A stretch of 64,000 nucleotides of DNA from NCBI GenBank assembly GCA_026182355.1, contig JAPFBL010000068.1, forward strand, positions 7,229,001 to 7,293,000, written 5' to 3'. Position numbers and translations under genes: made by a program. Each line of letters starts with the position of its first letter. Positions within the stretch are counted from its first letter, which is position 1. The notes beneath the pieces were generated by a model. The model worked only from the letters and a program-made list of their open reading frames with translations, had not been told where the DNA came from and did no database searches. This document shows, in pieces, positions 50,642 to 63,710 of this stretch. This stretch comes from Hermatobates lingyangjiaoensis. Lineage: Eukaryota; Arthropoda; Insecta; Hemiptera; Hermatobatidae.

Positions 50642-52785
50642 GTGACTATAAGCTTATCAATTATCTACAGAAGCATGCTATTTCTTTAGGTACTCTAATG
50701 TGGAATATTACAACAAAAAAAAGACACAATTTATATTATGTTTAAATTGGTAGAATAGAATGTTTCAGTAGCACATTTTCTTTTTCCATTTAATTACTTT
50801 TATTAGCTACTTTGAAATGAATTAGGTAAATGATTCTTTCATATCTCAACAACCTTTGATTATTTAAATCAATGAAGAATTAATTTATGTTATTCATATT
50901 GTTGTTAATAAATTAATATGAATACTATATAGCAATAATATTCATTTAATTAAAAATCAAATTTTCAAACAGTGCCAAAATGAATAATGTTATTTGCATT
51001 ACTTATACCAAACCTGTATTTTTAATAATAAAACACTCAGTCCACTCGACCATTTTTATTTTGAAATAAACAACTACATAAATTGATTTTTACATCTCTG
51101 TTAAGACTAATATACACAAGCTCGCATGCATGCACACAAAACTCGTATATTCCCGCAGGAAACCATATAATTCGTAAGTAATTGCAGGCGGGGTGGTGGA
51201 CAGACTCCCAATCCCTTACCTGGTATTTTTTATCATCGGGAAGTTACTTACTGTTCGTATAGAGTAAAACAATAGAATATTTTAATTTAAGTCAATTAGA
51301 AAACTGAATTAAATGATTGAAATTCCCTTCATGCTGTCGTTCATATGTATAACTGTTTGTATTTCTTGCTTAATATTTTCGAAATATTACTCCATAAATA
51401 AATCTTGAAGATTTGGTTGGTAGAAACAGTGTGGATTTTCTGTTAATAATGTAAATATGTATTTCAAAATTAAGAAATCAGTTTTTTTTTTCATGTACTT
51501 TGAGTTAAGTAGTTTGCCAAAGCTGTCTTACATTACTGTTTTCTTACATAATATCGTGTCTTCATCTTCAATTAAAAAGACATGCCATAAGTTTAACTAT
51601 ATTCACAATATCACGCCCCTGATTATACCACTTCCCAACTAAGAGGCCACAAATATAAATACAATCCTTCTAAAATGGACTCCACCGAAAGAAAATTATA
51701 TTTAGGTGGGCATTAGTATAAGCTAAGGAGTCCATAGTAAAATTGTATGTATTCCAATATTATCATAGCAAATAAACAAAACAAGCATATTTAAAATGAG
51801 TTGAAAAATGTTCAATACCATGATAAAAAGATTGTAATTAATGCAATATTTTCAGCAGAGTACTGCTGTATCTTTCCTTGAGAATAATTTCAAAGAACTT
51901 TGAAAGCTACAAAAAAAAATCTGGAGTATAAGCTAACTGTAACTGGTTCATGATAAATTTTTATGTATGACTTTTCAAGAGTTCCGATAATTAAATAAAA
52001 AAAAACAGAAACAAATTAAATTCGTTTTTTCATTAGTGGTAGTAGATTTCACCACAAAAATAGAGGGTGACATTAAAATGCTAATACCAAAACACCAGCT
52101 AAAAGGACCTAATTCGTAAGGCCTATGAAATGGAATCAAATTTAATAGTCTTAAAAATAAATTACCTACGTTATTTATGCTTGTTTTTCTCTAATTCTAC
52201 AGTTACCAAAACGAGGTGATTAGTTTTTTTAATTGAATCTTTCAAAATAGTAATTATGATTATACTGGAATGTTTCGTTAATACCTTTTATATACCTAAA
52301 AATAAATATTTCATTTATGATTACTTATGAATATCGAGGTATAATATAAAAACTTAGGGTTTGAAGTAGTTCGTTACTGACAGAGTGATTAAAGACTTTA
52401 GTGGACTCAATTATTTTGATTATAGGGAGAGTTTAAGTTTTACAGAAAATAGCAGTCACTTATTCGATAAGTTTTTCAAGATTCTCAAACTTTAACCAAG
52501 TTTGAATACGATTACCGTTAAATAAACAAGCATCTGCATACAATTTAAGAAGCATAAAAGAAGATATTATGTGGCAAGCATGAGAATGATTAGATTTTAA
52601 AGACATATTTATGTTACGGGTAATGTGGAATGTATGCAGTTTCAAGTAATTGTGCACATTTTCCCATGTCAATGCTACATATTAGGAAATCCTTAAAATT
52701 AATCCTGCTATACCTATATGGGCCGAAAATGTAGACAAACATAATTAATTTGTAAAATTTGGAAGCAGTCCTTCATTTAAGCATA

Positions 52786-52910
52786 TTTCGTTGAACAACT
52801 GACCGTATTTCACTGACCACACCTTCATATAACATTACATATTTCACGAAACCTTGAAAAACTGGTGAACAAAATGACATCAGTGAAATACGGTCAGTTG
52901 TTCAACGAAA
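52786..52910. repeat. perfect 31-base inverted repeat
   Basis: The left arm 52786-52816 and right arm 52880-52910 are exact reverse complements, containing TTGAACAACTGACCGTATTT. The 63-base loop is AT-rich. Built like the other paired repeats in introns 2 and 9 but with different sequence. Confidence 0.9.
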
Positions 52911-53428
52911 CATAATTGTGAATATTTCCCAATGACACTTGGGAAAAATGGAAGAAAACCTCCCTGTCAGGTTAAGTTTTCTTTTGTTTCCCGCGACGAT
53001 AAGTTATCACTATTTTGCTGTTTAAAATGTATAATATGAAATGTGATTTGAATTTAAAATTTCAGAGTTTTTACAAGTGAAAATGACCATGTGGTTTATT
53101 TGTTAACAGAAAATTATGAAGATGTAATTAGTTCCTAAAGTGAAAACATTTAAATCATAAGTTTTCCAGCGGATTGCGGCTATAAACTATTAACAAGTAT
53201 AATTTCACTCACTATGTAAGAAAAAACAATGATTTTTCGTCTTGGTTTCGAGTTGATTATAGTGGTAACATAAATGACCAAACGCAGGTCATTTGATCAT
53301 ATTTGATCAAATCAAATAAATTTGACAATCAAAATCACCTTGATACAGTCAAGGTGATCATATTTGCTGTTCAGAATTTGAAAGGATCGGTTATTAGGAC
53401 AATATTTTTTTTTTTAGGGGAATGAACC

Positions 53429-53978
53429 CAGTGGCGTAGCAACTATTTTTGTCACCTGTGGGGGGGGGGGGAGATTTACCGCCTTCTCCCGCTGGCCGTT
53501 TATAATCCGTTAACATTCAAAACTTCAGAACCTCTTGAAAGTATTTATTTGCATAGAATTACAATCAAAAACATAATTTTAGACTGTTGCCATTGGTCCG
53601 AGTACTCATTATTACAGTACTCATAACATATACAGTTGCCATAAAAAAATTCCCAAAATCAAGAACGTACAAAAAAGAAAAAAAAAAGTCAAATTAAATT
53701 AACTGCCTAATCAAATAATTATAATAACTTTTCAACCCCATTAAAACTGGTTTTGAAAAATTTAAAATTAATTTATTATTAATTTTTAAATATTACAGTT
53801 GAAACTCCGTTGTAAAACAGTATTACACAAATAAAACATAAAAACAATTACAACCTTAAAAACTCATTTTTGTATAAAATTTCATTTTTTTATTAGCTTT
53901 TTATTATTTTAATATTTTTCTCTATTTCCCCTCTTAAAATGCCGCTCTCCCCCCCCCCCCCCTTCCGCTACGCCACTG
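53429..53978. mobile_element. hAT-type MITE with poly-G/poly-C ends
   Basis: The terminal inverted repeat CAGTGGCGTAGC at 53429 and its complement ending at 53978 are flanked by the 8-base direct repeat AATGAACC (53421-53428 and 53979-53986), the hallmark of hAT insertion. Inside the ends lie a G run (about 53460-53471) and, at the other end, a C run (about 53949-53962), which are complementary. The 550-base body is AT-rich and non-coding, so it depends on an autonomous element elsewhere. Confidence 0.95.
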
Positions 53979-56900
53979 AATGAACCCACCAGATTAAATT
54001 AATTTGATTGGTTTGCAAACAAGTTGATGGGGAATCCAGGTTACTTTAGGCTATCAGTATCGTTTGACAAGATTACTGTTCTAAGACCCTACAATCTAAA
54101 CAAGTAGATGAAGTAGCTATGAATAGGCTCATATTTTTACATTATTTAAATCTGCTTTAGTGTAAGACATTCAAAAGTAGATTTTTTATTAAAAAAAGAT
54201 TCTTTGATCGATTTAAATTCGTGTTGATAATGAGGTATTAGTTTCAAATTGAAATTGCTTTAATAATTTTAAAAGTTGTTTCAATAATCACATTATGAGG
54301 TAGATTAGCATTTTGTTTGTTAATATACATTATTCAGCCATTCACTAAAGAGAAAATTTTTAATGGACTATTATTGCTTAGTTTGCATTCATTGCAAAAG
54401 AAATATTTTGAATGATTACCTGGATTATATGCAATGTGCTATCTGTTACTATCCATTCTAGCAGCCACGATTTCCCTTCAATTCCTTCTTTTAAAAATAC
54501 AGATTCTTAAGCGACCTTCAAAAAAACTAACCTTTGCTGCTTCGAGCCCATTATAAAGCTGATGTTAGCCTGAAGCATTAAGATATTTATAAGATTTTTT
54601 TTTTTAACTATTTTATTAATATTTATTACGATTCTTTTATCCCATCTGAATTTAAATTATCAAAATTATTTTTTATTTTAACCCTTTTTCCCTACCCATT
54701 GCGACTGAATGTTTTATTTTAGTTACTGATTATTTTGGATTGACTGACCGCCCCAGACATCTTAGTGGAGGTCTAACGGTTCTTCATTGACTGTCTCTAA
54801 CGGCTTTCGTTGACACCTCACTTATTATTGCTCCCCCACATTGTTAAATATCTCTTCTGGATTATCCTGAAGACGATCTGCAGCTTTTGAACATTTTTGA
54901 CTGGATGAGAAAATGAAAATAAAAAGAATGAAAAAGTTGTAAAAACAAATAGCACAATCGCATTGAATTAGGTGGGATCAATTCAACTATCGATTTGTGA
55001 GAAAAGAATAAATTTCCTTTACCATTTCTTAAATGATATTAAAAAAGTTTAGAAACATGTTAATAAGACATGTAATATTTAAATTGGTTAAAATGCAGTG
55101 TATCTATCAATCACCAATCAAGTATCAATCACCAAGTACATATTATGCGATGGTGTCATGAAGTGAATATGTTGATTTCAATTATAATTTCATACGTATT
55201 ATAAAATATATTTCTTAAACTTTTGTAAATATAAAGTATTTTATGGTTTAAAAATATAAAGTAAGCATAAGTAAACTTATATACTTTCTTATACTTTAAA
55301 CAAATAATTGTAAACCCCCCATTTAATTCAATAAATGTATCAGAAAACATCATTTATTGCAATCAAGTGTTTTAATTTTTAAATCAAACTAAATCTTTAA
55401 AACATATTAGAGGTTCCAGCAAAGAGGTATTGACTATTTCATTTAAAATAATTCTAATGTTCATACCCATACAAGAATAATTTTCGGTAAAAATAATTAT
55501 TTTATTATGTTATATCAAGAACATATAAATGTCTGATATTAACTTCAACATTTAACATTACCTCCAGTTGGACAAGATAGTGTTGAACATAATTTAGTCA
55601 TTTAATGTCTGATAATCTTTAGTCTTGTTTTATTAATGGACCAGATAATTTAATTTCTATTCGTGGAACTACTGAAAATAGGTTTCATAAGAAACAGTAT
55701 TATGAAAGACAAATAGAAATATTTGAATGTTTATTCACTATTGACATATCACAGTAAATCTTTTTCAAAAATTTCATTGCCGATAACTACTTTTTTTGTA
55801 ATTAATTTTGTATTGAACAAAATTATTACGAAATCTAGTTTAAATATAAATGTCGCACTTTAATATACGTAGTATTTAATATGAAAGGTGTTTTGTTTCT
55901 TTTTTTTTAAATGAACATCTCTCTTAAATTAACTTTCCATGAAATACCCAATGGAGGTTCAAGATTAGACAATACGGTGACTATCATTTTTTCGGTTTTA
56001 AAGCGATTAATTATTCCCAATCGATTATTTAATATTTAATAAATAAGGGGAGAATGTATTAAATTTCTGAACTCATATTGAAAAGAGTGTAAAAGGGTTC
56101 TTTTAAATTATGTTGTGACATTAATTCTCTAATACTAATCCTTAAAAACAATAATGTTGTAATCAACCTAAATTAACGTCCTTTTAATACAATAAATTAT
56201 TCATTTGAAAGCACAGTTGCGAAAATTAAGTATCTTTACCCATTCATCATTTGATTTTCATTGGATTATGTATTAAAAATCTATCACCCATACAATATAT
56301 CACTCCTCACATCCACTTGAAATAATACTTGACATGATTGTCTGAAGATCTTTTAATAATCGTAATAAGAAGTTATTTCTTCAGTTGTTATGGAACACCT
56401 GAATAATTTCAATGCCAAAAATCGAACTGCGTAAACTCCTGCGGGAATCATTTTTTAAGTACTAAGTTACTGGAACCATAATTTTCTTTCAATAAAAAAT
56501 AATACTCCATATTAACTTAATTGGTCAATTTTTGGTTAATGAGTACATTTCTACTCATTAGATTTTATTGTACCATAATATTAACCATTATTGGTTATTG
56601 TTTAAAATCTTTATTAAAAAAGGACTGAGGGCTTTCTCCATTTAAATAAGCGTCATTGATTTTACTGTTCAGGGATGCTTCTTGATTATTCATAGTCAGG
56701 ACTAAGTGGTAGTGGTATTCTGTTCTTATTTCATGAAAAGTTGTTAAAAAGGTACGAGTCATTTCAATGTGCCATTGTTGATGTAAATGATTAGATAGAA
56801 ACTAATTAACTGAAATGTCATGGTAGATATCTCGAACGATCCAGAAATCGATTTATGACTTCACTGAAATATTGATAGTACTCGGGGCAATGATAACAGG

Positions 56901-57385
56901 GACCTCCGATACTGCATTTTATCTTTTTTCCTTCTTTCATTATTACTTATTTGTACTTATTAATTATTATTAATAAGTAAAGTCTTATTAAATTATCTGT
57001 AGATCATAGAGGCCTGTTAGATGTCGTATTGCAAGAGTACCGTGTTTTGTTTTCTCTTGTTTTAACATTTTGATGTACTTGATTTTAAAGCTTGTAGTTA
57101 CATTTTTCATAACATAGTAATTCTTTCAGTTTCAGTTTTAATATTTAGTATTGGTAATTAGATTCACTTTTCCATGGAGAAGAACCTGTTTCTTCTAAAA
57201 GATACATCTCACTTTGTGATTAATTTTTATAATTTACACTTTAAAACTGTTTGGACTAATAAAATATAACAAGTATGTCTAATAATTTCATTGTGGTTTT
57301 GTTGTAAGCATTTTAGGTTGAGCATGTAGTATACTTCTAAAGTTAATGGTAGATACATTGATTTATTCCGTTTTCAATCATCTAT

Positions 57386-57644
57386 CCAGGCTCACTTTGT
57401 TTTATCACATGTTCGTTTCAACATAATACTTGAGTTAGGGTGTGATCTTTAAGAAAACTAAATGTCGTAATCTTTCTTTAATGTTGAGGGCGTGTGAAAT
57501 AGGACTGCAAAGTACACTATACGTTTCAATTTGTGGTGACAAATTGTTGTTTCTTTGAGGAGCATGTTCACAATTAATGTTTGGATAAACATAGGTGGTT
57601 TTAAACCAGTTGCACAATATTATGATGAAATGAAGTGAGCCTGG
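57386..57644. repeat. possible small TIR element
   Basis: The left end CCAGGCTCACTTTGTTTTAT and right end (complement of ATGAAATGAAGTGAGCCTGG) form an imperfect inverted repeat of about 25 bases enclosing 259 bases. No target duplication or coding seen. Confidence 0.55.
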
Positions 57645-58295
57645 GTAGAATGACAGAGAGCGGAATAAATTAATGTTTATACGATTAACTTAACAAGTAT
57701 ACTACATGCTAACATACAATGCTATCAACAAAACCACGATAAAATCATTGGAATTTCAAGTTATATTTTGTATGGAAATATATGTATAGAAATACATGTT
57801 AATATGTATAGAAAAATCAGCTTTAAAATGTGAGTTATATATACATTAATCAATAATTGTGATGAATCTGTTAGATGTAACAAGTTCTTTCCCATCGAAC
57901 ATTAAAACCATGTGAAGTAAAATCCCGGATGGAAAACTATATTCAAAATCTTGATAAAGATATTTATACTAGACTTCACTTCAGCACTGTTATCAAAGCT
58001 ATCAAGTTATACATATAGTAAATATCTACTATATAAATTTGATAGGACCAATTTTAAAGTAGATTTTAAAATTACTTATTTGAGGGCTTTGGAATGATTT
58101 TGCTTGAACAAATTTCTATTATATGTGAGTAAAATAATTTTTCTGGATTATTAGATAGCATTATTGTTGAAATATGTGCTGTATTTTATGTTAAAAGAAA
58201 ACTGTTTTAATTGTAGAAACCATATTTAGTACTGAAACTTACCACTTTTCTGTACTCTAAAGAAAGTAACTTAGCCAACCATTGTGGCTTCCAAA

Positions 58296-58598
58296 TTCTA
58301 CTATAGGTTAGGTTGCAATGGCAGTCTCACAATAGAAGACACATAGACCGAACGTTGGCCTTCTGTGATACCGCACAATGAACATTCTACATTGGGGACC
58401 TCAATTTTGCCTAACTTAAAGAGTAGAAATCTTTAATGATTACTTGATATCATAATGCTCACGACCGACACCTCCACGTTCTCTCTGAGAGATGACGTGC
58501 TCAGATTTATTCACATCCTGTGTGAATGAATCGAATGTCAGAGTGGGTACTGAACCCCAAATTTTACCAGTCCAGTGGCTAGCACGCTGCCGCTAATC
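58296..58598 (-). mobile_element. tRNA-derived SINE
   Basis: Flanked by the 11-base direct repeat TGGCTTCCAAA (58285-58295 and 58599-58609), a target-site duplication of LINE-type insertion. On the minus strand the head reads TAGCGGCAGCGTGCTAGCC, resembling a pol III A box, and GGGGTTCAGTACCC, resembling a B box. About 303 bases long. The family is not identified. Confidence 0.82.
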
Positions 58599-59697
58599 TG
58601 GCTTCCAAAAGTTGTCCACTAAATTCAAACAGAATGTCAAATCACTGAATTCATCGTACTACCTTTAGTACAACAGTATTTTATTATTTAATAAATAATT
58701 TTAATTAATTTCTTATTAATAATAATTTTAAAGTACTTTTATATGTTATTTTTTTTACTATATATGTTGCCAATCAAACTTTGCATGATTCAATTTGTTT
58801 TATTTGTACAAAAAAATATTGTACGACGTTATTGTGACTACTAAAACTTTCTACTACTTCTTCTTTTTACAAAAAAAAATAACGAAGTGGAATAAGTAGT
58901 GGAACTAAAAGTGATTTGGTGCGGGGTTAATGTTATTGTAAACTTCAGTATCAAGAAATGTTGGACAGCAGTTATGTAAGTTAGCCTCTTCTGGAGTTAG
59001 ATGAAATCTGTTTATCTGTTTTGTCTATTAATACTGAAGTATTTTTTGAATAATTAATGAGGTAGGGGCATAGTTTATCAGTATTTGTTTTCAATTTTTT
59101 TTATAAAAATATATATTTTTAAAAACAATATATCTATGATACAATACACCAATGTTACTGTAACATCAAAAATCAATACCAAACTAATGATGATCTATCC
59201 AATAACCTCTGTGATACCCTGATGATGGCTAGTGTTATACTGACAGAAGTGCGGCGGATATGTTAATTGGTTCCCAATTTAGTTTTGGTAGAACCAAATT
59301 TACAACCAAGCGATACTATACATCTTATAAGTATTTTAAAAAAAATCTTTATTTCATTATTAATTTGTGCCCTAATTATTTTATCCTTATTAGTTTTTTT
59401 TATAAATAATGATCTTTAGTAAATTATAAAATAACAAATAATTATTTTTATATGTTAAATGTATGAAGAATCTGTCGTATAGTAAACATTTTATAAATTT
59501 ACTTTTACTAATTTATCTTTATTATTGGATAAGTTGAAGAATGATTTAGTTACTGAAAGATTTCCATCTTTTGTTAATACACATAGTGACAAAGCTTTGG
59601 TGTTGTGATTTAATTTTCATAAATATAACTATAGTTGAATTATGTATGTAAAAGCATTTTATTAATTTGAGATTCTAATGATGTTTTGTTTTTTCAG

Positions 59698-59796
59698 AAT
59701 TTCTTTAAGGACCCATGGAATGTATTTGATTCCATAACAGTAGTTGGAAGCATAGTTGATGCAGTGGTATCAGGATATTTGGTAAGTTCTTCCAAG
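59698..59796 (+). CDS. cac: cac/Cav2 exon 22: IVS3, with two in-frame donors (59781 or 59796)
   Basis: After TTTTTTCAG it reads NFFKDPWNVFDSITVVGSIV, then DAVVSGYL: the S2-S3 turn and IVS3. A first donor GTAAGT follows TTG at 59781 (84-base exon). A second donor GTAAGG follows 15 bases later at 59796 and adds V-S-S-S-K to the extracellular IVS3-S4 linker. Both leave phase 0. The following exon (IVS4 onward) is not in the window. The first donor is the better consensus match. Confidence 0.92.
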
Positions 59797-60833
59797 GTAA
59801 GGAACTGGTCAATTTTATATTATCCCTCCCTGCGCACCACCTAAACTCTAGACGTTCCCCTTAGTCGACTCCATTAGAGTAGTGGCTCCTCATACCCTAG
59901 TAGCCCTTATCTCCCTGCTGGACAGACAGTGTTAGCTCATGTACCTACCAATGCTGCCTCACACTGTCTTTACACATCTACCAGGAAACCCACAGGACTG
60001 GACCACTCTTGTTCTCCTTTCATGTGATTCCTTCAACTCTATGGTTACTTATTAATGACTTTAACAACATTCTAATATAACTTACTTGCATGTCAAGAAT
60101 AATACTTGTTATTTCTAAAAAGAAAAATAGAATTGGAACATTATACATTTCTTTTTTCCACTCGTTACACATATACATTCTTCTATTCAGGTGAAGCTAG
60201 GATGATAAAAATTTAATTAGGATTTTTTTTCAATGGATATACCAGTCAGGGTGAATATTCTGAACTTATGAAATATTGCATTACTCGTAAAAGTAAAAAG
60301 TATTTTTAATACTTGTTCAATACTATTTCTATATATAATATGATGTTCAAGTGACTAGTTTTGTAATAAGAAACAATTTTTTAAATGTTATAATGAGATA
60401 ATTGGTTTTCTAACATAATGGACTACAATTGTTAACTTATAACTGATCACTAAATAATAATAATTAATTGTAGTGAATATGATATTTAAGCGTGTAATTT
60501 TCTGTGAAATAGTTACTAACTGTTCTTTAACTTTTGTAAAGAAAATAAGTTTTTAGTTTCTTATACAATTTAAAGCACAGTAATTTTTGTTGTCAGATTT
60601 AATCAGTTATCTATCAACAAACTGTCGTATTTATTAATGAACGTGTATTTAAAGTACATTCCAAGTCAAAAGAATTTAATCTATGATCTCTATTACAGTT
60701 AAGATTTAATAGACTATGACCTGTAAGATTTAAATTATCATGATTTCGAACGTACATTACACTTAAAGTTTCAGGGATCCAACAGAAAGTAGATAATAAG
60801 TTAAGCTCTCATTGGACGAAACGATTATAACAA

Positions 60834-61250
60834 ACAGGAAAAAAAAAGAATATGGAGTCTGAAAATTAAGAGGTAGACAGAGAGAGTGGGGAGAGAAATA
60901 CGATAAAGAGAAAAGGATAGAATTATAACGGGAGGTGGCAGTGAGGAAGATTAATAGAGTTTGAATTGGTTGATTAATATAGAAAGAGTGAAAATAGGAA
61001 GGGAATGAAATATAGAGAATGAGTGGTATTTGTGCGAAAAAAAGTGTGAGAAAGAGCCTAGGAAAAAACAGAATGTACAACAATTAAAGTATGATTTTAG
61101 AGTGAGAATAAAGTAGAGAGTAGGGAATAAGGTATAGAGAGAGAGAGAGAGAGAGAGATGCATGGAGAGGGAGGGAGTAACATTGAAACAGAAAAGTGGA
61201 GGGAGATAAGTAAAGATGAGGAAATTGGGAGGAATATAGTGAGTGAGATT
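60834..61250 (+). repeat. purine-rich tract with (GA)n core
   Basis: Roughly 400 bases in which the plus strand is almost all A and G, with a pure (AG)n run at about 61135-61157. It looks like a decayed GA/GAA-type low-complexity repeat. The minus-strand open frames here (serine-, leucine- and phenylalanine-rich) are composition artefacts. Confidence 0.85.
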
Positions 61251-63429
61251 GTGATTTGTTCCGAACTAATCCTTTGACAGGTTAATACTACTGCAAATTA
61301 GTGAAAATATCAGATTTTATAATAAAAACATGTCTACTTAAACAGCTCTAGGAATGCATTTAAGAACATGAATTGAGTGTAATGCACTCCGGGTGCCCTG
61401 CATTTCAACAAATTAAAAACTAAGTAACACTATAATATAGACTACAATCACAATCAACAACTTGCATGGTCCTTTGTAATTCTTTTCTTTCTTTGATTTA
61501 TTTATTTTTTACTAACCAATCTAAAACTGTTTATCGAATAAGATTTAGTGTAATAAAGATTGTTAATTAAATTAATAATTTTAAAAATATTGTGTATCTT
61601 TATTATAATTATAAGTATCTTTATTATAACTTCTTTTAAATATTATGACTACTTATACATGACATATAGGTAAATACATGGTATTATAATGCTTCGAAAA
61701 GTAAAAGAACTTACAAGTATCTACATATCTCTTAACTGACAAATATTACCATTAAGGTATTTGATTTTGGCCTTGTTTCCGGGTCGTTGAATACATCGTT
61801 TTCATAAACTATATGCCAGTTTTACTTACTACTATAAGTAATTTTTACTTTACTTACTATAAGTAAAGTATTAAAATATGTTTTAATCTTTACTTATGAA
61901 TTCTTAACACCACGAAATTTATTTAACCAACAGTAGGAATGCAAAAAGTGTTATAACTTTTTCTAATTTCTCTACTTGGTTAATGCATTTATTATTTTGA
62001 TAACAGTAAAAAAGATCATTTAAAAACTGATTTGTTATTTCATTTTGTTAATTAATAAATTATATTAAGGACGGCTAAAAGGGTAAAGAATGAACTTTAG
62101 TTCTTTGATGAAATAAAACCACTCTCTCTATACGTACTATTTGTCCAGCTTGAGATACAAACTTCTTCATTCTACATAATGTTAAATTTATAGTTAGCTG
62201 TAGTAGTAATCTTATATTTTAACTTTACGTTGATTGCCAAGTTTTGCAGTCTAAAAGGGGTCTTATAGTTATCTGAAATGAATTCTCGATGGGAAGGAAG
62301 ATGAGATTGGTTGTCGAAAAAACTCTATGACTGTTCATATAGAGACTTCATTTATCCTTGACCTACGTAGAACGAATCACATTTGTTAAACACCAAACGC
62401 ATTTTTTGGAGGTACAAGAAGAGTCATTTGGAACATGATAGTGTGTATTATGGGAGAGAGCTGTGGGATGTGGTTGTTTTTAAACAAATTAACGAGATAT
62501 TTTTCCGTTTAGTAATTTTGCATTTTATATCTACAGACTTACAATGTTTAACTATCCCCTGAAATGGAGTCTCCTATGTTTTCCTTAAGAAAAATTTGGT
62601 ATAGTGTTTGTATCTCAAAAACACATAGTTTGTATCTCATTTTCTTCTTTTTATGCCCAAATAGGAATTAAAGTATCACTCTTTACCCTTATTATAAGCT
62701 AACACAGAAAACATCGTAATGGTGATATTAGTCATGTTTGATGTCCCTAAACCTAAGAATAATCCTGACGAATTTCAAATCCCTGTCATTATGTAGCGTC
62801 ATACCTACAGTTGTGTTCTGATGTTTGGACCTACCCTGATTTAGATAACAGCCACAGATTCCATTCATATTGAGAGTAGCTTGTTTGATTGATCCTGCAA
62901 ACTGTGAATGCGCATATAATATTTAAATCCCTTAAAATATTTCGTGTTATTTTAACCTAAAAGGATAGCATACCCTTGTTTTTAGTATTTTGAATACCTG
63001 ATATTATGATATTTCAATTAAATGATCAAAATTTAAATTATTTGTGTTCTATCTGTTATGATATTTCACTTTTATCAAATTTGAATTTTCATCAAAGTGA
63101 TTCAATCCAGACAGAATGCGGTCTTTCGATGAAATTTCAATGAATGGTAGCAGAACATCTAGTTGCTGTGCTACCGTTTCCGTGAATTTTATCACATAAA
63201 ATTCATGTAATGAAAGACTTCCTTGGTGGAAACAGTTTTTAAATTCTTTTATTGATAGCAGTTATTTTAATGTTTGGAAGGTTATTTATATGATGATTAC
63301 TTTCATAAATTTTCTTAGCCACGATGGTGAAATTTTCAGTAACTTTATTAAAATCGTGTTTTTTTATATTATACAAAGATTTTTAACAAAGTGAACACTG
63401 CGTAGCCGAGGAAAGGAATCAGGTGTGGT

Positions 63430-63710
63430 CTAGTAGTAACGTGCTGGCGTTGTATCGAAGATTTAAGGTCAGATCTTGGTCATCACATGCTTTTTATGAA
63501 GGAGATGGGTACTAGTGTAAAGTCATTGTTTGGTTTTAGCAGGCCACTGTCCCCTACCTGCTTCTAATCACAGGCTCAGTAGGAACTAGGTCCGAACTAA
63601 TACCCGTGCGCTCTTAAAATACTTTCAGTACCACGAATAAGGCCCTAAGCCCATGGTTGACCTTCATATTTTTCTTCTATTTCCTTTACCCACTTTCATT
63701 ACCCTTCATT
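63430..63710 (+). mobile_element. SINE-like sequence, tRNA-type head
   Basis: Starts GTGTGGTCTAGTAGTAACGT and GCTGGCGTTGTATCGAAGAT, similar in layout to the head of the SINE at 58296-58598 on the other strand, with a degraded B-box-like GGTCAGATCTTGG. No clear target duplication; the ends are approximate. Confidence 0.5.

Larger units (their letters stand above)
50642..59697 (+). other. intron 21 (9 kb)
   Basis: The longest intron in the window. Holds an inverted repeat (52786-52910), a hAT-type element (53429-53978), a possible small TIR element (57386-57644) and a tRNA-derived SINE (58296-58598). I saw no alternative IVS3 exon. Confidence 0.75.

Noticed and set aside
60763..61163. Minus-strand open frames of 106 and 70 codons
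   Set aside because: Serine/leucine/phenylalanine-only products of the pyrimidine strand of a purine-rich tract; a composition artefact.
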